From the NCBI GenBank assembly GCA_963791995.1, contig CAWBUQ010000008.1:1-64000 (forward strand): a stretch of 64,000 bases of DNA. The letters are read 5' to 3'. The position numbers and the translations under genes are program-made. This document shows, piece by piece, positions 35,932 through 44,575 of this stretch. The notes below the pieces were generated by a model, which did not search any database, was not told the origin of the DNA, and worked only from the letters and a program-made list of their open reading frames with translations. The DNA comes from Bog-473 sp963791995. Its GTDB lineage: Bacteria; Actinomycetota; Acidimicrobiia; Acidimicrobiales; RAAP-2. Each line of letters begins with the position of its first letter. Position 1 is the first letter of the stretch.

Positions 35932-36603
35932 ATGAGCTTGGCGTGGAAGGTCTCGGTGACGCTGGTGCTGTTCGCCGTGGCCGCCATCGCGGCCGTCATT
36001 CTCATCGTCAATCTGCTCGGTACCCCGCCGACCGTCAACTTCACGGCCGAGAGTCCGGGTGCGCCTGTCAACGTCTCCCTCCAGACCGTGGGGGCCTTGG
36101 GTGGTACGGGCAGCCATCCCGGCTGGGTGTCCTACCTGGTCCGGTCGCCGCAAGGACAGTGGGTCCACACCACCGTCTTCCAGGTACCCGCACACACCAG
36201 GGTGAACGTCACCATCTACCAGTACGACTCGGGGAGCCCGCTGCGCAACCAGCAATTGGGCCAGGTCAGCGGCACTTTCGGCAACGTGGCCACTCTGAAC
36301 GGCCACAAGTTCCGAGTCCTCAACTCGAACACCGGGAACGGCGTAGGCCATACCTTCTCCATCCCCTCACTGGGCATCAACGTGCCCCTGGAGGGCAACA
36401 ACGGAAACGCCAATTTGTGCGCAGCCACTCCGTGCACCACGTCCTCGCCCCACAACATCGTCCGGTTCTCATTCGTCACCCCGGCAGCCGGGAGCTATCG
36501 CTGGCAGTGCTTCGTGCCCTGCGGGAGCTCCTACCTCTACGGCAACGGCGGTCCGATGTCGACCCTCGGCTACATGGGCGGCTTCATGAAGGTGGTCGCA
36601 TGA
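35932..36603 (+). CDS. Membrane-anchored CuA-like cupredoxin
   Basis: A 223-residue protein with one N-terminal membrane helix (SVTLVLFAVAAIAAVILIV, residues about 7-26) and an outward cupredoxin domain. The C-terminal ligand loop WQCFVPCGSSYLYGNGGPM keeps the two cysteines and methionine of a CuA loop, but serine and tyrosine occupy the place of the usual histidine (CGxxH). An upstream His lies in GVGHTFSIP. It may be an electron carrier or a degenerate subunit II. ATG 35932 follows a G-rich site. Its stop overlaps the ctaC ATG. Confidence 0.72.
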   Translation: MSLAWKVSVTLVLFAVAAIAAVILIVNLLGTPPTVNFTAESPGAPVNVSLQTVGALGGTGSHPGWVSYLVRSPQGQWVHTTVFQVPAHTRVNVTIYQYDSGSPLRNQQLGQVSGTFGNVATLNGHKFRVLNSNTGNGVGHTFSIPSLGINVPLEGNNGNANLCAATPCTTSSPHNIVRFSFVTPAAGSYRWQCFVPCGSSYLYGNGGPMSTLGYMGGFMKVVA

Positions 36604-37604
36604 GCGAGACCACCCCTCCGGCTGGTTCCGAAAAGGCACCGCCCGGAACCAGTGCTCCAGGTGCCGAAGGCACTGCCGCGAGCGTCCCGGAGGACGCCAC
36701 ACATCACTGGTGGCGCCTCATCGCGGTCTGGGTCGTGCTCTCGGCCGTGCTGGACCCGCTCTTCTATTACCTCGCCGGACCACACATCCCGCCGGGAACG
36801 ATGACCGATGTCGCTCAGGGCGCGCAATTCGACTTCAACGTGCTCTTCGTCATCGCACTTCCTGTCCTCCTGGCGGTCTGGATCTACTTCGTGTACGCCA
36901 TCTGGATGTGGCGCGCCTCGCGGGGTGGCCCGGAGCCCGTCATGGGTCCGTACTCACGCGGGCATCTCGGGCTCCAGGTGAGCTGGATCCTCATCACGTC
37001 GGTGGTCGTGCTCTTCCTGTTCGGCTTCGGCACCTACGAACTCGTGCAGCCCGGCGGAGCCGGTGGCGGTGAGGGCTCGAGCCCCATCTGGACGCCGACG
37101 TCAAAGACCATCCTTCCGATTCAGGTGATCGGCCAGCAGTGGAAGTTCACGTATCGCTATCCGACCTTCGGTGGTTTCGAGACCGACCAGCTCGTCGTCC
37201 CCGATGACACGACCATTCAATTCAACGTCACCTCGCTCGACGTGATCCACAGCTTCTGGGCGTACCAGCTGGGCGTGAAAGCCGACGCCAACCCCGACTA
37301 CAACAACGTCGCCTACGCCACCACCCAACAGCTGGGGTCGTTCACGGTGCGGTGCGCCGAGCTCTGCGGCATCTGGCACGGCGCCATGTACAACAACGGC
37401 GTCGTCGTGAGCAAGCAACAATTCGCCACCTGGGCGAGGCTGACCGCCGTCAAGCTTCGGGCCAACACAAAGTTGTTACCACCGTACGCCCTGACATACA
37501 CCCCCGATGCCAATGGTGCCGACGGCGGCTACTACCCCGACAATGTCGACCCGTACTCCCACGTGGAGCAGTACGGCGCCTCCCAGAAAAAGAGCAGTGA
37601 CTGA
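36600..37604 (+). CDS. ctaC: Cytochrome c oxidase subunit II
   Basis: A 334-residue subunit II of a heme-copper oxidase. Three hydrophobic helices are visible (residues about 38-60, 78-100, 120-142), then the cupredoxin domain with a complete CuA loop CAELCGIWHGAM (Cys252, Glu254, Cys256, His260, Met263) and an upstream His in DVIHSFWAYQ. No CXXCH heme motif occurs, so this is an aa3-type rather than caa3-type subunit. ATG 36600 overlaps the cupredoxin stop (ATGA). Confidence 0.93.
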   Translation: MSETTPPAGSEKAPPGTSAPGAEGTAASVPEDATHHWWRLIAVWVVLSAVLDPLFYYLAGPHIPPGTMTDVAQGAQFDFNVLFVIALPVLLAVWIYFVYAIWMWRASRGGPEPVMGPYSRGHLGLQVSWILITSVVVLFLFGFGTYELVQPGGAGGGEGSSPIWTPTSKTILPIQVIGQQWKFTYRYPTFGGFETDQLVVPDDTTIQFNVTSLDVIHSFWAYQLGVKADANPDYNNVAYATTQQLGSFTVRCAELCGIWHGAMYNNGVVVSKQQFATWARLTAVKLRANTKLLPPYALTYTPDANGADGGYYPDNVDPYSHVEQYGASQKKSSD

Positions 37605-37678
37605 GATGCCCGCCGACGCGAGCACCTCAGTCCTCGGGCCACACGCCCTGCCGCAGCGCGAGACGAGGGAGTTCCCCC

Positions 37679-39694
37679 ATGGCGATTGACACTTCCGTCA
37701 GCGGGTTCGAATACCCGGGCGAAGAAGAGGTCGGTACCCCGGCGAGGCGCCCACCGGCCTGGCGGAGCTCTCCGTGGCTCCGACCCAACGTCCTCTGGGC
37801 ATGTGCTGGTGGTGTTGTCGGCTACCTGATCGGCCACTGGCTCGGCAACGTGATCGCGAGTGGATACGAACAGGTCCAGGCCTCGGGTCAAAACGACCTC
37901 GCGATCGTTCTCGGGTTGACCTTCGGCGTCGTCGGATGGATGACCGGCATCGGGGCCCTGTCCTATCCGTTCGCCAAGATCCTCGGCTACGAATTGTCGC
38001 CGCCGCCACCCCAGCGGAGCTGGGTCCGCTACTTCCAGATGACCGAGGACCACAAGGTCGTCGGCTGGCAGTACGCGGTCGGCGTCCTGCTCTTCCTCTT
38101 CACCGGCGGGCTGCTGGCCATGCTCATCCGAACCGAGTTGCTCAGCCCCTCCAACCACGTCTTCGGACCAGGGACCTACATTGCCCTCGTCGGTGAGCAC
38201 GGCACCATCATGATGATGATGGCGAGTTCCGCCATCGTCGGCCCGCTCGGGAACTGGCTGGTCCCTCTCATGATCGGCAGCCGACGCATGGCCTATCCAC
38301 GCGTGGAAGCCTTCTCGTTCTGGATCTTCATGGCCGGCTACCTGGTGATCGTGAGCGCCCTCTTCTTCGGGGGCTTCCCCACCGGCTGGACGGGATACGC
38401 ACCCCTGCAGACCCAGGCACCCGGAGGTATGGACTCCTATCTGGTCGGCTTCGCCGTCATCGGAATCGGGATGATCACGGCCGGATTCAACCTCGCCGCC
38501 ACAATCATCAATTACCGGGCGCCGGGCATGACCTGGAGTCGGGTGCCGATCTTCGTCTGGGGGGTTCTCGCTACGACTGCCCTCCTGACCCTGGCCACGC
38601 CGACACTGGTCGTGGCCGGTCTGATGGGAATCCTTGACCGGACCTCCGAGACGGCGTTCTTCGTCACCGAGCACGGCGGCAGCAACTTCCTGTGGCAGAA
38701 CCTGTTCTGGTTCTTTGGCCATCCCGAGGTGTACATCATGGCCCTGCCGGGATTCGGCATCGTGATGGAGATAATGCCGGTTTTCACTCGGAAGCCCTTG
38801 TTCGCTTACAAGGTGGCGGCAGCGGGCATGCTCGGCGTGGCGCTCCTGTCCTTCTTCGTCTGGCAACACCATCTGTTCCAAAGCGGTATCAACCCGGACA
38901 TGCGGCCACTGTTCATGCTGACGACCGAGCTGATCTCCATCCCGACCGGCTTTCTCTTCTTGGTGACGCTCGGCACGCTCTGGAAAGCAAAGATCAGATT
39001 CGACACGCCAATGCTCTTCTGTCTAGGCATGCTGTTCAATTTCCTGATCGGCGGGGTGACCGGCGTATTCCTTTCCGACGTACCGGTCAACGTCACCGTG
39101 CACGGCAGCTTCTTCGTGATGGCGCACTTCCATTACACCATCATGGGCGGCCTCATCTTCGCCATGTTCGCGGGTTTCTATTACTGGTTCCCCAAGATCA
39201 CCGGGAAGACTCTGAACCGCAAGCTGTCCAAGTGGCACTTCTGGACGTTCTTCATCTTCTTCAATTGCACTTTCTTCCCGCTCTTCCTCGTCGGTCTGCT
39301 CGGGATGCCACGGCGAGTGTTCGAGTACGCCACCAACTTGCAGACATTGAACGACATCTCGAGCATCAGCGCGTATTTCCTGGGCGCGTCGTTCTTCTTT
39401 TTCATCATCAACTTCGTCTGGTCCATCTACCTCGACCCGCACCCCGCACCGTCCAATCCGTGGAACTCTCTCGGCCTCGAGTGGCAGACGGCCACCCCGG
39501 TGCCCTGGTACAACTTCGAGCACATTCCCGTGGTGCTCAACGACCCCTACCACTACGGCGATGCCACAGCTCCACCTGTGGCCGACCTGGGCAAGGTCCT
39601 GTCGTCAGTCAGTGCACCGGCCGGCTCCGTGGACCACGGGGAGCTGGGGACCGGGGTCGACGGCGATGGCGATCCGCGTCCCCCGATCCTGTGA
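37679..39694 (+). CDS. ctaD: Cytochrome c oxidase subunit I, N-terminally extended
   Basis: A 671-residue catalytic subunit that holds heme a and the heme a3-CuB site. Visible ligands: EHGTIMMMM (low-spin heme His), FGHPEVYIM (CuB His with the cross-linked Tyr), WQHHLF (two CuB histidines) and MAHFHYTIMGG (the heme a3 and second heme a histidines). The usual start region (DHKVVGWQY) comes only at about residue 122; it is preceded by an extension containing two further hydrophobic helices (LWACAGGVVGYLIGHWLG and LGLTFGVVGWMTGIGALS). It lies 74 bases after ctaC. Confidence 0.95.
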   Translation: MAIDTSVSGFEYPGEEEVGTPARRPPAWRSSPWLRPNVLWACAGGVVGYLIGHWLGNVIASGYEQVQASGQNDLAIVLGLTFGVVGWMTGIGALSYPFAKILGYELSPPPPQRSWVRYFQMTEDHKVVGWQYAVGVLLFLFTGGLLAMLIRTELLSPSNHVFGPGTYIALVGEHGTIMMMMASSAIVGPLGNWLVPLMIGSRRMAYPRVEAFSFWIFMAGYLVIVSALFFGGFPTGWTGYAPLQTQAPGGMDSYLVGFAVIGIGMITAGFNLAATIINYRAPGMTWSRVPIFVWGVLATTALLTLATPTLVVAGLMGILDRTSETAFFVTEHGGSNFLWQNLFWFFGHPEVYIMALPGFGIVMEIMPVFTRKPLFAYKVAAAGMLGVALLSFFVWQHHLFQSGINPDMRPLFMLTTELISIPTGFLFLVTLGTLWKAKIRFDTPMLFCLGMLFNFLIGGVTGVFLSDVPVNVTVHGSFFVMAHFHYTIMGGLIFAMFAGFYYWFPKITGKTLNRKLSKWHFWTFFIFFNCTFFPLFLVGLLGMPRRVFEYATNLQTLNDISSISAYFLGASFFFFIINFVWSIYLDPHPAPSNPWNSLGLEWQTATPVPWYNFEHIPVVLNDPYHYGDATAPPVADLGKVLSSVSAPAGSVDHGELGTGVDGDGDPRPPIL

Positions 39695-39709
39695 GGCGGT
39701 AACCGGCAC

Positions 39710-40390
39710 ATGGCACAGCAGCCTGTCGAAAACCAGCAATTCGAGAGCTTCACCGGTCAGCTCCACGAGACGCCGGAGGAGATCGCCTTCGAGTTGCGCG
39801 CCCAGGAGGGCGCCCTCTGGACGGGCGGCCGGCTCCTCATCGGTATTTGGGCGTTTGCCTTCGCCGCCCTCGCTTTCGCCTATTTCTACCTGCGCTCGGC
39901 CAACAACGAGGACCTCTGGCGGCCACACGGCATCACCGCGCCAACGGGCGCAGGTGCGGCGATCTTCACGCTGACCGTGGCCTGTGGTCTCCTCCTCCAA
40001 TTCGGTGAACGGCGGTTCCGGAACAACGAGACTCTCGATTGGCAAGTTGCCGGCTGGACGGCCGTGCTGGGAGGGCTCACCGTGATCGGCCTGCAGATCT
40101 GGCAGCTGACCGACCTCCCCTTCTTCCCGGGTTCAAGCGGCTACGCCTCGTGCTTCATCGCCTGGGCCGCGATGAACATCGCCGTGGTGCTGGCCGGCAC
40201 CTATTGGATCGAAACCATCCTGGCCCGGGAGATCCGCCTCCGACGTGCCATGGCCCAGGACGGAGGGACGCCCAACTCGACCCTGCCGGTCGCCCGCCTC
40301 TTCCGCGCAAACCTCAACGGCTGCACCTATTTCTGGGGCTTCATCGCAGTAGTGGCAACATTCTTCTGGGTGCTGTTCTATGTCATCTGA
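39710..40390 (+). CDS. ctaE: Cytochrome c oxidase subunit III
   Basis: A 226-residue membrane subunit with five predicted helices that supports the oxidase core. Features include an N-terminal charged stretch of 35 residues, FAYFYLRSANNEDLW after the first helix and the terminal NGCTYFWGFIAVVATFFWVL segment. It starts 15 bases after ctaD with a GAGG site and is followed by the tiny membrane gene. Confidence 0.88.
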   Translation: MAQQPVENQQFESFTGQLHETPEEIAFELRAQEGALWTGGRLLIGIWAFAFAALAFAYFYLRSANNEDLWRPHGITAPTGAGAAIFTLTVACGLLLQFGERRFRNNETLDWQVAGWTAVLGGLTVIGLQIWQLTDLPFFPGSSGYASCFIAWAAMNIAVVLAGTYWIETILAREIRLRRAMAQDGGTPNSTLPVARLFRANLNGCTYFWGFIAVVATFFWVLFYVI

Positions 40391-40408
40391 TCCAGGAGAG
40401 GCGACCAA

Positions 40409-40522
40409 GTGATCCTTGTATCCGACATCGCGGCAACGCAGGCGTTGACCTTCGCCATACCCCTCGGGACGCTCGCCATCGTGCTTCTCTGGGGCTTCTT
40501 TCAACGACGACCGACACGATGA
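40409..40522 (+). CDS. 37-residue single-helix membrane protein
   Basis: A very small gene between ctaE and the second CtaG-like gene. From the GTG at 40409, preceded by AGGAGAGG, it encodes a short lead, one helix (LTFAIPLGTLAIVLLWGFF) and a basic tail QRRPTR. The stop overlaps the next ATG (ATGA at 40519). It resembles in size and topology small oxidase subunits such as CcoQ-type or subunit IV proteins, although no homology is claimed. The start signals and coupling support it being real. Confidence 0.65.
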   Translation: MILVSDIAATQALTFAIPLGTLAIVLLWGFFQRRPTR

Positions 40523-41331
40523 CCACAGGGGCTGCCAGCGAGCGGCCCCCCGGACGTGCCCGAGTCCTGCGGCCTTGGTGTCTCGTGGCAGCCCTTCTCG
40601 GGGCCGTGCTGGCCTTGGTCCCGCCTCTTGACACCGTCGCCCGAGGGTCTGATTACGCCGCTGCGGTCCAGTTCTCACTCCTGGCCATCGTCGTCCCCGC
40701 GCTGACCACCCTCGGCTCGCCGTGGCGGATCTTCACGCTGTCCGCCGGGGGTTCAGCCGTGAGGCGCCTGGGCCCGGTCGACCGGCTGGCCGAGGGGCGT
40801 CGGCGTCACCACGAGCTGACGCGGTCAGTTGCCTACATCGGATGCGACTTGGCTGTCGTCATCGCCTGGCACGCTCCGCCCGCTGTGGCCTTCGTGGCCA
40901 GCGCGTGGTGGCCGGCGTTCGTCGAGGCCGGCATCCTCCTGCTCTTCGGGATGGGGCTCTGGCTCGAGCTCGTCCACTCGCCGCCTCTCGCCCCGCGCTC
41001 GGCGCACCTCAGGCGGGCGGTGCTGGCAGCCTTCGCCATGTGGGTCTTCTGGGTCCTCGCCTACGTGGTCGGCCTGTCGAACAATCGCTTCTACCCCAAC
41101 TTCTCCCACGTCGCCGGCGGCTTGAGTGCAGCCGCCGACCAGGAGATCGCCTCTGCGCTCTCATGGTTCGTCGCGGCGATCGCCTTTGTCCCGGTGATCT
41201 TCTGGAATGCAGCCATGTGGATCAAGACCGAGGAGGACCCTGACACCGAGCTCATCGCGTTGCTGCGGGAGGAGCGCCGGCGGGCAACGCCTCCGCTGAA
41301 CGATGGCAGCGAGGGCACGTCGTCACCATAG
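40519..41331 (+). CDS. Second CtaG-like oxidase assembly protein
   Basis: A 270-residue membrane protein with about seven helices, related to caa3_CtaG proteins: VIAWHAPPAVAFVAS (cf. the WHVP helix of CtaG), WPAFVEAGILLLFGMGLWLELV and a final AAADQEIASALSWFVAAIAF close to the FADQQIGAAILW of the first copy. It is translationally coupled to the 37-residue gene. Having two CtaG-like genes in one locus suggests division of labour in copper insertion. Confidence 0.75.
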   Translation: MTTGAASERPPGRARVLRPWCLVAALLGAVLALVPPLDTVARGSDYAAAVQFSLLAIVVPALTTLGSPWRIFTLSAGGSAVRRLGPVDRLAEGRRRHHELTRSVAYIGCDLAVVIAWHAPPAVAFVASAWWPAFVEAGILLLFGMGLWLELVHSPPLAPRSAHLRRAVLAAFAMWVFWVLAYVVGLSNNRFYPNFSHVAGGLSAAADQEIASALSWFVAAIAFVPVIFWNAAMWIKTEEDPDTELIALLREERRRATPPLNDGSEGTSSP

Positions 41332-41339
41332 GCAGCGTG

Positions 41340-41351
41340 CCGGCATGCCGG
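41340..41351. terminator. Palindrome between convergent genes
   Basis: The perfect palindrome CCGGCATGCCGG sits in the 22-base gap between the CtaG-like gene and the minus-strand hypothetical gene. It could fold as a bidirectional hairpin, but no T-run is present. Confidence 0.3.
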
Positions 41352-41353
41352 GC

Positions 41354-41995
41354 CTAGCCCGAGGTGTCGGGAGAGGCGAGGGAGGGCAAGTCCACTGGTT
41401 GAAGGGTGGTGCCGAGCGATCGATTCGCGGCCCGCTCCTCCACGAGAGCATGCTGACGATCGGCCGCCAGCTCAGACTCGGCGGTCGTGAGATTACGCCG
41501 TGCGGGCGCATCGTCGGGGTGGGCCATCAGCGTTTGGACGTCTTCGATCGCCCGCAGGGCATCCGATGTCGTCCAGAGCAGGGCGGTGCCAACCATGTCG
41601 CCGACGTGCTTCCCCGCCGGGGTCTCGGGGACCTGGATGTCGGACAGGTCGTAGATCCCCTCATTGGCCAACGAGCAGGCTGCCTGATCGTCGCTCAGGA
41701 GCCCCGGGGTAGGAGCCCGGTCCGCTGGTGTGAGCTGGTGCTCGGCCTGGAGGGTCCAAATCCCCAGCGCCTGGTGAAGGGCCGAGGCGCACGGATCCAG
41801 ATCACCGTTGACCTCGGTCATCACGCTCCGCTCGGCGCTGACGTCACTTGCACGGGAGGTTGGCACCGGAAGGTCAGTGAGCACGGTGATCACCACGATC
41901 AGCGCGATAGCCGCCGCGATGACCAGTCCCCGGCGGCGCTGGCAGAGCGAAGAGCGCGGTGCGGCCTCGGTCGGATCGGGGGCGACCTGAGTCAC
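41354..41995 (-). CDS. Exported hypothetical protein in oxidase locus
   Basis: A 213-residue protein with an N-terminal membrane helix (GLVIAAAIALIVVITVL, residues about 23-39) and an outward helical domain with two cysteines (DPCASALHQAL and AACSLANEG). I do not recognise the family. The GTG at 41995 overlaps the stop of the Sco gene (GTGA), so it is co-translated with the copper chaperone. Its place suggests a helper of oxidase or copper-site assembly; that is inference. Confidence 0.6.
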   Translation of the reverse strand: MTQVAPDPTEAAPRSSLCQRRRGLVIAAAIALIVVITVLTDLPVPTSRASDVSAERSVMTEVNGDLDPCASALHQALGIWTLQAEHQLTPADRAPTPGLLSDDQAACSLANEGIYDLSDIQVPETPAGKHVGDMVGTALLWTTSDALRAIEDVQTLMAHPDDAPARRNLTTAESELAADRQHALVEERAANRSLGTTLQPVDLPSLASPDTSG

Positions 41996-42921
41996 GGGTT
42001 CATCAGCTTCCGGGCGTAAGTAGCGATCCCCTCAGCCCAGCGGGCCTCGAGGGCAGGCTGCAAGGTGAAAGCTCCAGACGTGGACTCATCCGCAAATGCC
42101 GTTGCTCGGTAACGTACGTTGCCCTTTGGGTCGATGAACAGCAATGGGCTGTTGTGTGACTCCAAGCCCGTCTTGGTGTCGACGGAGATCGACACCCCGT
42201 AGGCCTTCCAGGTTGCATTCAAGGACGCCACCGGGCCGGTGAGCAAGCGCCAGTTTCCCAGCGTGCCGAGGCCGGTACCCGACACCGCGGGGGCCTCGGC
42301 AGAGACGGCGAGAGCAGACGGGTCCGTGTTCACCGTGATGAACTGGACGCGCGCCGCCGAAGCCCCGAGGTCCCTGTCAGCCTGAGCGAATTCAGCGGCG
42401 AGAACCGGGCAGATGTCGTTGCACGGAGAGTCGAAGAATGTGAGCACCGTTACGTATCGGGCTGGCGACGGCACCGACACAGATCGCCCCGTCTGGTCGG
42501 TCAACGTGATCCTCGGTGCTGGCCGTGGGATCGGCGAGGTCAAGTCCATGAAAGCCGCGAGGGGGGCGCTGAGCGATCGGCCCGGCGTCGGAGCGATCGC
42601 ACCGGGTTCGGCTGCCGGCAGGCTGCGCGCCGCCGTGGTGGGCGTCGGCGTAGGCGTTGGGTTGAGGCCCGCCGAGGAGAAGAGGCGCTCGCCCACCAGG
42701 CCCGCGAGACTCAGGACCAGGACCGCACCGAGCACCCAGAAGACGAAGCTGGGGGGGATTCCTGGCGCACCTCTGGCCAGTGCCGCCGCCCGGTCGACGG
42801 CGGTCGGCGCGGCCAAGTCCTCCGGCCCCACCCCTTCCGGCGGCGGGGCCTGGGGCACGGAGACCCCTTCTTTTCCTCCGGTCTCAGTGGCTCCTCTCTC
42901 GGGCTCAGTGGCGCCGCTCAT
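41992..42921 (-). CDS. Sco1/SenC-type copper chaperone
   Basis: A 309-residue membrane-anchored Sco protein. The Pro/Ala-rich N-terminus (1-55) leads to one helix (FVFWVLGAVLVLSLAGLV), then a second Pro/Thr linker and the thioredoxin-like copper domain: FFDSPCNDICP carries the CXXXCP ligands and GLESHNSPLLFID the histidine. It would load copper into CuA of subunit II. It is coupled to the TlpA-like gene upstream (ATGA overlap) and the hypothetical gene downstream. Confidence 0.88.
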   Translation of the reverse strand: MSGATEPERGATETGGKEGVSVPQAPPPEGVGPEDLAAPTAVDRAAALARGAPGIPPSFVFWVLGAVLVLSLAGLVGERLFSSAGLNPTPTPTPTTAARSLPAAEPGAIAPTPGRSLSAPLAAFMDLTSPIPRPAPRITLTDQTGRSVSVPSPARYVTVLTFFDSPCNDICPVLAAEFAQADRDLGASAARVQFITVNTDPSALAVSAEAPAVSGTGLGTLGNWRLLTGPVASLNATWKAYGVSISVDTKTGLESHNSPLLFIDPKGNVRYRATAFADESTSGAFTLQPALEARWAEGIATYARKLMNP

Positions 42922-43526
42922 TGGTTCTCCTCGAGGCGAGACACCCAGCGCTGTAGGGAGGACGGGGTCTGGGGGCCGACGGCGGCCCCGACGACGCGGC
43001 CTTCGGCGTCGAGGAAGTAGGTCACGGGGAGGGCGCTCACCAGATACCTTCCCGCGATGGTCGCACGTGAATCGAGTCCGACGGGGTAACTGGCCCCGGC
43101 AGCAGCGAGCAACCGTGATGCCTGCGCGTCTGAGGTCTCGTTGGAGTCCACGCCGAGCACCGCCACATGCTCGCTCGCGCTCTTGGCCACCGAGGCAACC
43201 GCCGCCAGCTCCTGGCGGCAGTCAGGGCACCATGAGGCGAAGAAATTCACAATGACCGGCGACCCACGATGGGCCGACAGCACCACTGGGGGGCCACCAT
43301 CCAAAGCAGGGAGCGAGAAGGCCGGCGCCACCGTCCCGGTGGCCAAGACCGGCGGAGGCGCTGCCTTGAGCGCCGCAGAGCTCGGCTCCTTCGGGCGGGT
43401 TGGACCACGGGTCACGACGAAGAGGACGAAACCGACGAGGCACGCTGCAGCCGCGATCGCCACCCATTTGAAGACCCGGTCCCCGCCCCCGTCGCTGCGC
43501 TGCCCGGTTACTTCCGGGACGCTCAC
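42918..43526 (-). CDS. TlpA-like membrane-anchored thioredoxin
   Basis: A 202-residue thiol-disulfide protein. A membrane helix (WVAIAAAACLVGFVLFVV, residues about 21-38) is followed by a thioredoxin domain with FFASWCPDCRQEL (WCPDC redox motif) and the cis-proline loop ALPVTYFLD. Such proteins keep CuA cysteines reduced for Sco-mediated metal loading, which suits the overlapping Sco gene. GTG 43526 is used as start. Confidence 0.87.
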   Translation of the reverse strand: MSVPEVTGQRSDGGGDRVFKWVAIAAAACLVGFVLFVVTRGPTRPKEPSSAALKAAPPPVLATGTVAPAFSLPALDGGPPVVLSAHRGSPVIVNFFASWCPDCRQELAAVASVAKSASEHVAVLGVDSNETSDAQASRLLAAAGASYPVGLDSRATIAGRYLVSALPVTYFLDAEGRVVGAAVGPQTPSSLQRWVSRLEENQ

Positions 43527-43648
43527 GGGGACCCCCGCGGTGCCGCACCCTCCCGACCCCCTGCATCCATCGTGGCGAGGCTAGCCATGACCTGCACAGG
43601 TTTCCGGTCGTGCGGGCTGGAACTCTCGGTGTCGCTACCCCGAGACCC

Positions 43649-43930
43649 TCACCATTCCGCCTGTCGCTCCGCGGGATCGATCTTCTCGCGCTGCTGACGG
43701 CGGGCCGCCCGGGCATCGGGAGGCTCGTGGATCAGATGCCACCACGCCGCGACGGCGATGCCAGCGAGGATCGGCCATTCGAACGTATAGAACCAACTCA
43801 ATCCGTTACCGCCCAGCGCCCGTTCCGCTTGCCACCAGGTTGCCGCACCGCATCCCGCCACCACGATGAGAAATTCGACGTGCAGGAGGAAGGATCGGGG
43901 TGAGAGCCAGCGCTTCATCACCGAACGCAT
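43649..43930 (-). CDS. Small two-helix actinobacterial membrane protein
   Basis: A protein of about 93 residues. MKRWLSPRSFLLHVEFLIVV is followed by CGAATWWQAERALGGNGLSW, a second helix (WPILAGIAVAAWWHLI) and a charged tail. The layout resembles small actinobacterial membrane proteins whose WLSPR..HV..WQ..RA..GN.LSW pattern recalls SURF1-type N-termini. ATG 43930 or 43918 could be the start. It is 122 bases upstream of the TlpA gene. Confidence 0.6.
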   Translation of the reverse strand: MRSVMKRWLSPRSFLLHVEFLIVVAGCGAATWWQAERALGGNGLSWFYTFEWPILAGIAVAAWWHLIHEPPDARAARRQQREKIDPAERQAEW

Positions 43931-44036
43931 CGTACTGCCGGGCGTCCAGGCCGCACCGCAGACAGATCGACCGCCCGGCGGCGCCATAGGCGCTGAACGC
44001 AGGAATTCGGGGCCGGTGAGACAGCTCGGTGGCGGG

Positions 44037-44534
44037 TCAGTCCAGCTCGGCGAGGAGCTCGCGGCAGCGTTGCGCGTCGTGCACGCAGCTTGGCCCGGAA
44101 GCCGTCCATGCGCTCGAGCTTGGCGCTGATCTGTTGGGCCAGCGACTCGTTGAGGACCATCGCCTCCTCGAGCGTCTCCTTCTGTTCGGCCCGCGCCTTC
44201 TTGGTGGTCGCGGCCTTGGTGGCGCGGTAGGTGGCGCGGAGCTCGTCGAGGCGTGTCTCGAGCGAGAGGAACTCGCGGATCTCGTCGAGGTTCATGCCCA
44301 GCACCTCGCGCAGCTCAAGGATGCGCTGCAGGTGCTCGAGGTCGTCGAGCGTGTAACGGCGCTCGCCGCCCGCGGTGTAGAGCGACGGCGCCAGCAGGCC
44401 GAGCTCCTCGTAGTAGCGGAGCGTCCGGGCCGACACGCCGGCTCGGGCGGCCGCGTCGCTGATGCGGATCCCGGCTCTCGGTCGACGGCTTCGGCGCCGC
44501 TCTCGGCGCCCACCTCCGGGCCGGCGTCAGGCAC
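44037..44534 (-). pseudogene. MerR-family regulator, frameshifted
   Basis: A MerR-type regulator of about 165 residues when frames are joined. The DNA-binding helix-turn-helix reads IRISDAAARAGV, SARTLRYYEELGLL and ERRYTLDDLEHLQRI, followed by the dimer helix. The N-terminus MPDAGPEVGAESGAEAVD (from 44534) enters this frame through a shift near 44468, and a second shift near 44090 separates KLRAR from the expected AQRCRELLAELD ending at 44037. It sits at the MFS gene's 3' end and is a candidate regulator of it. Decay or base errors are both possible. Confidence 0.7.
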
Positions 44535-44575
44535 CGGATCGGCCGACGTGCTCTGGCGGGGTGGTCACTGGCATC

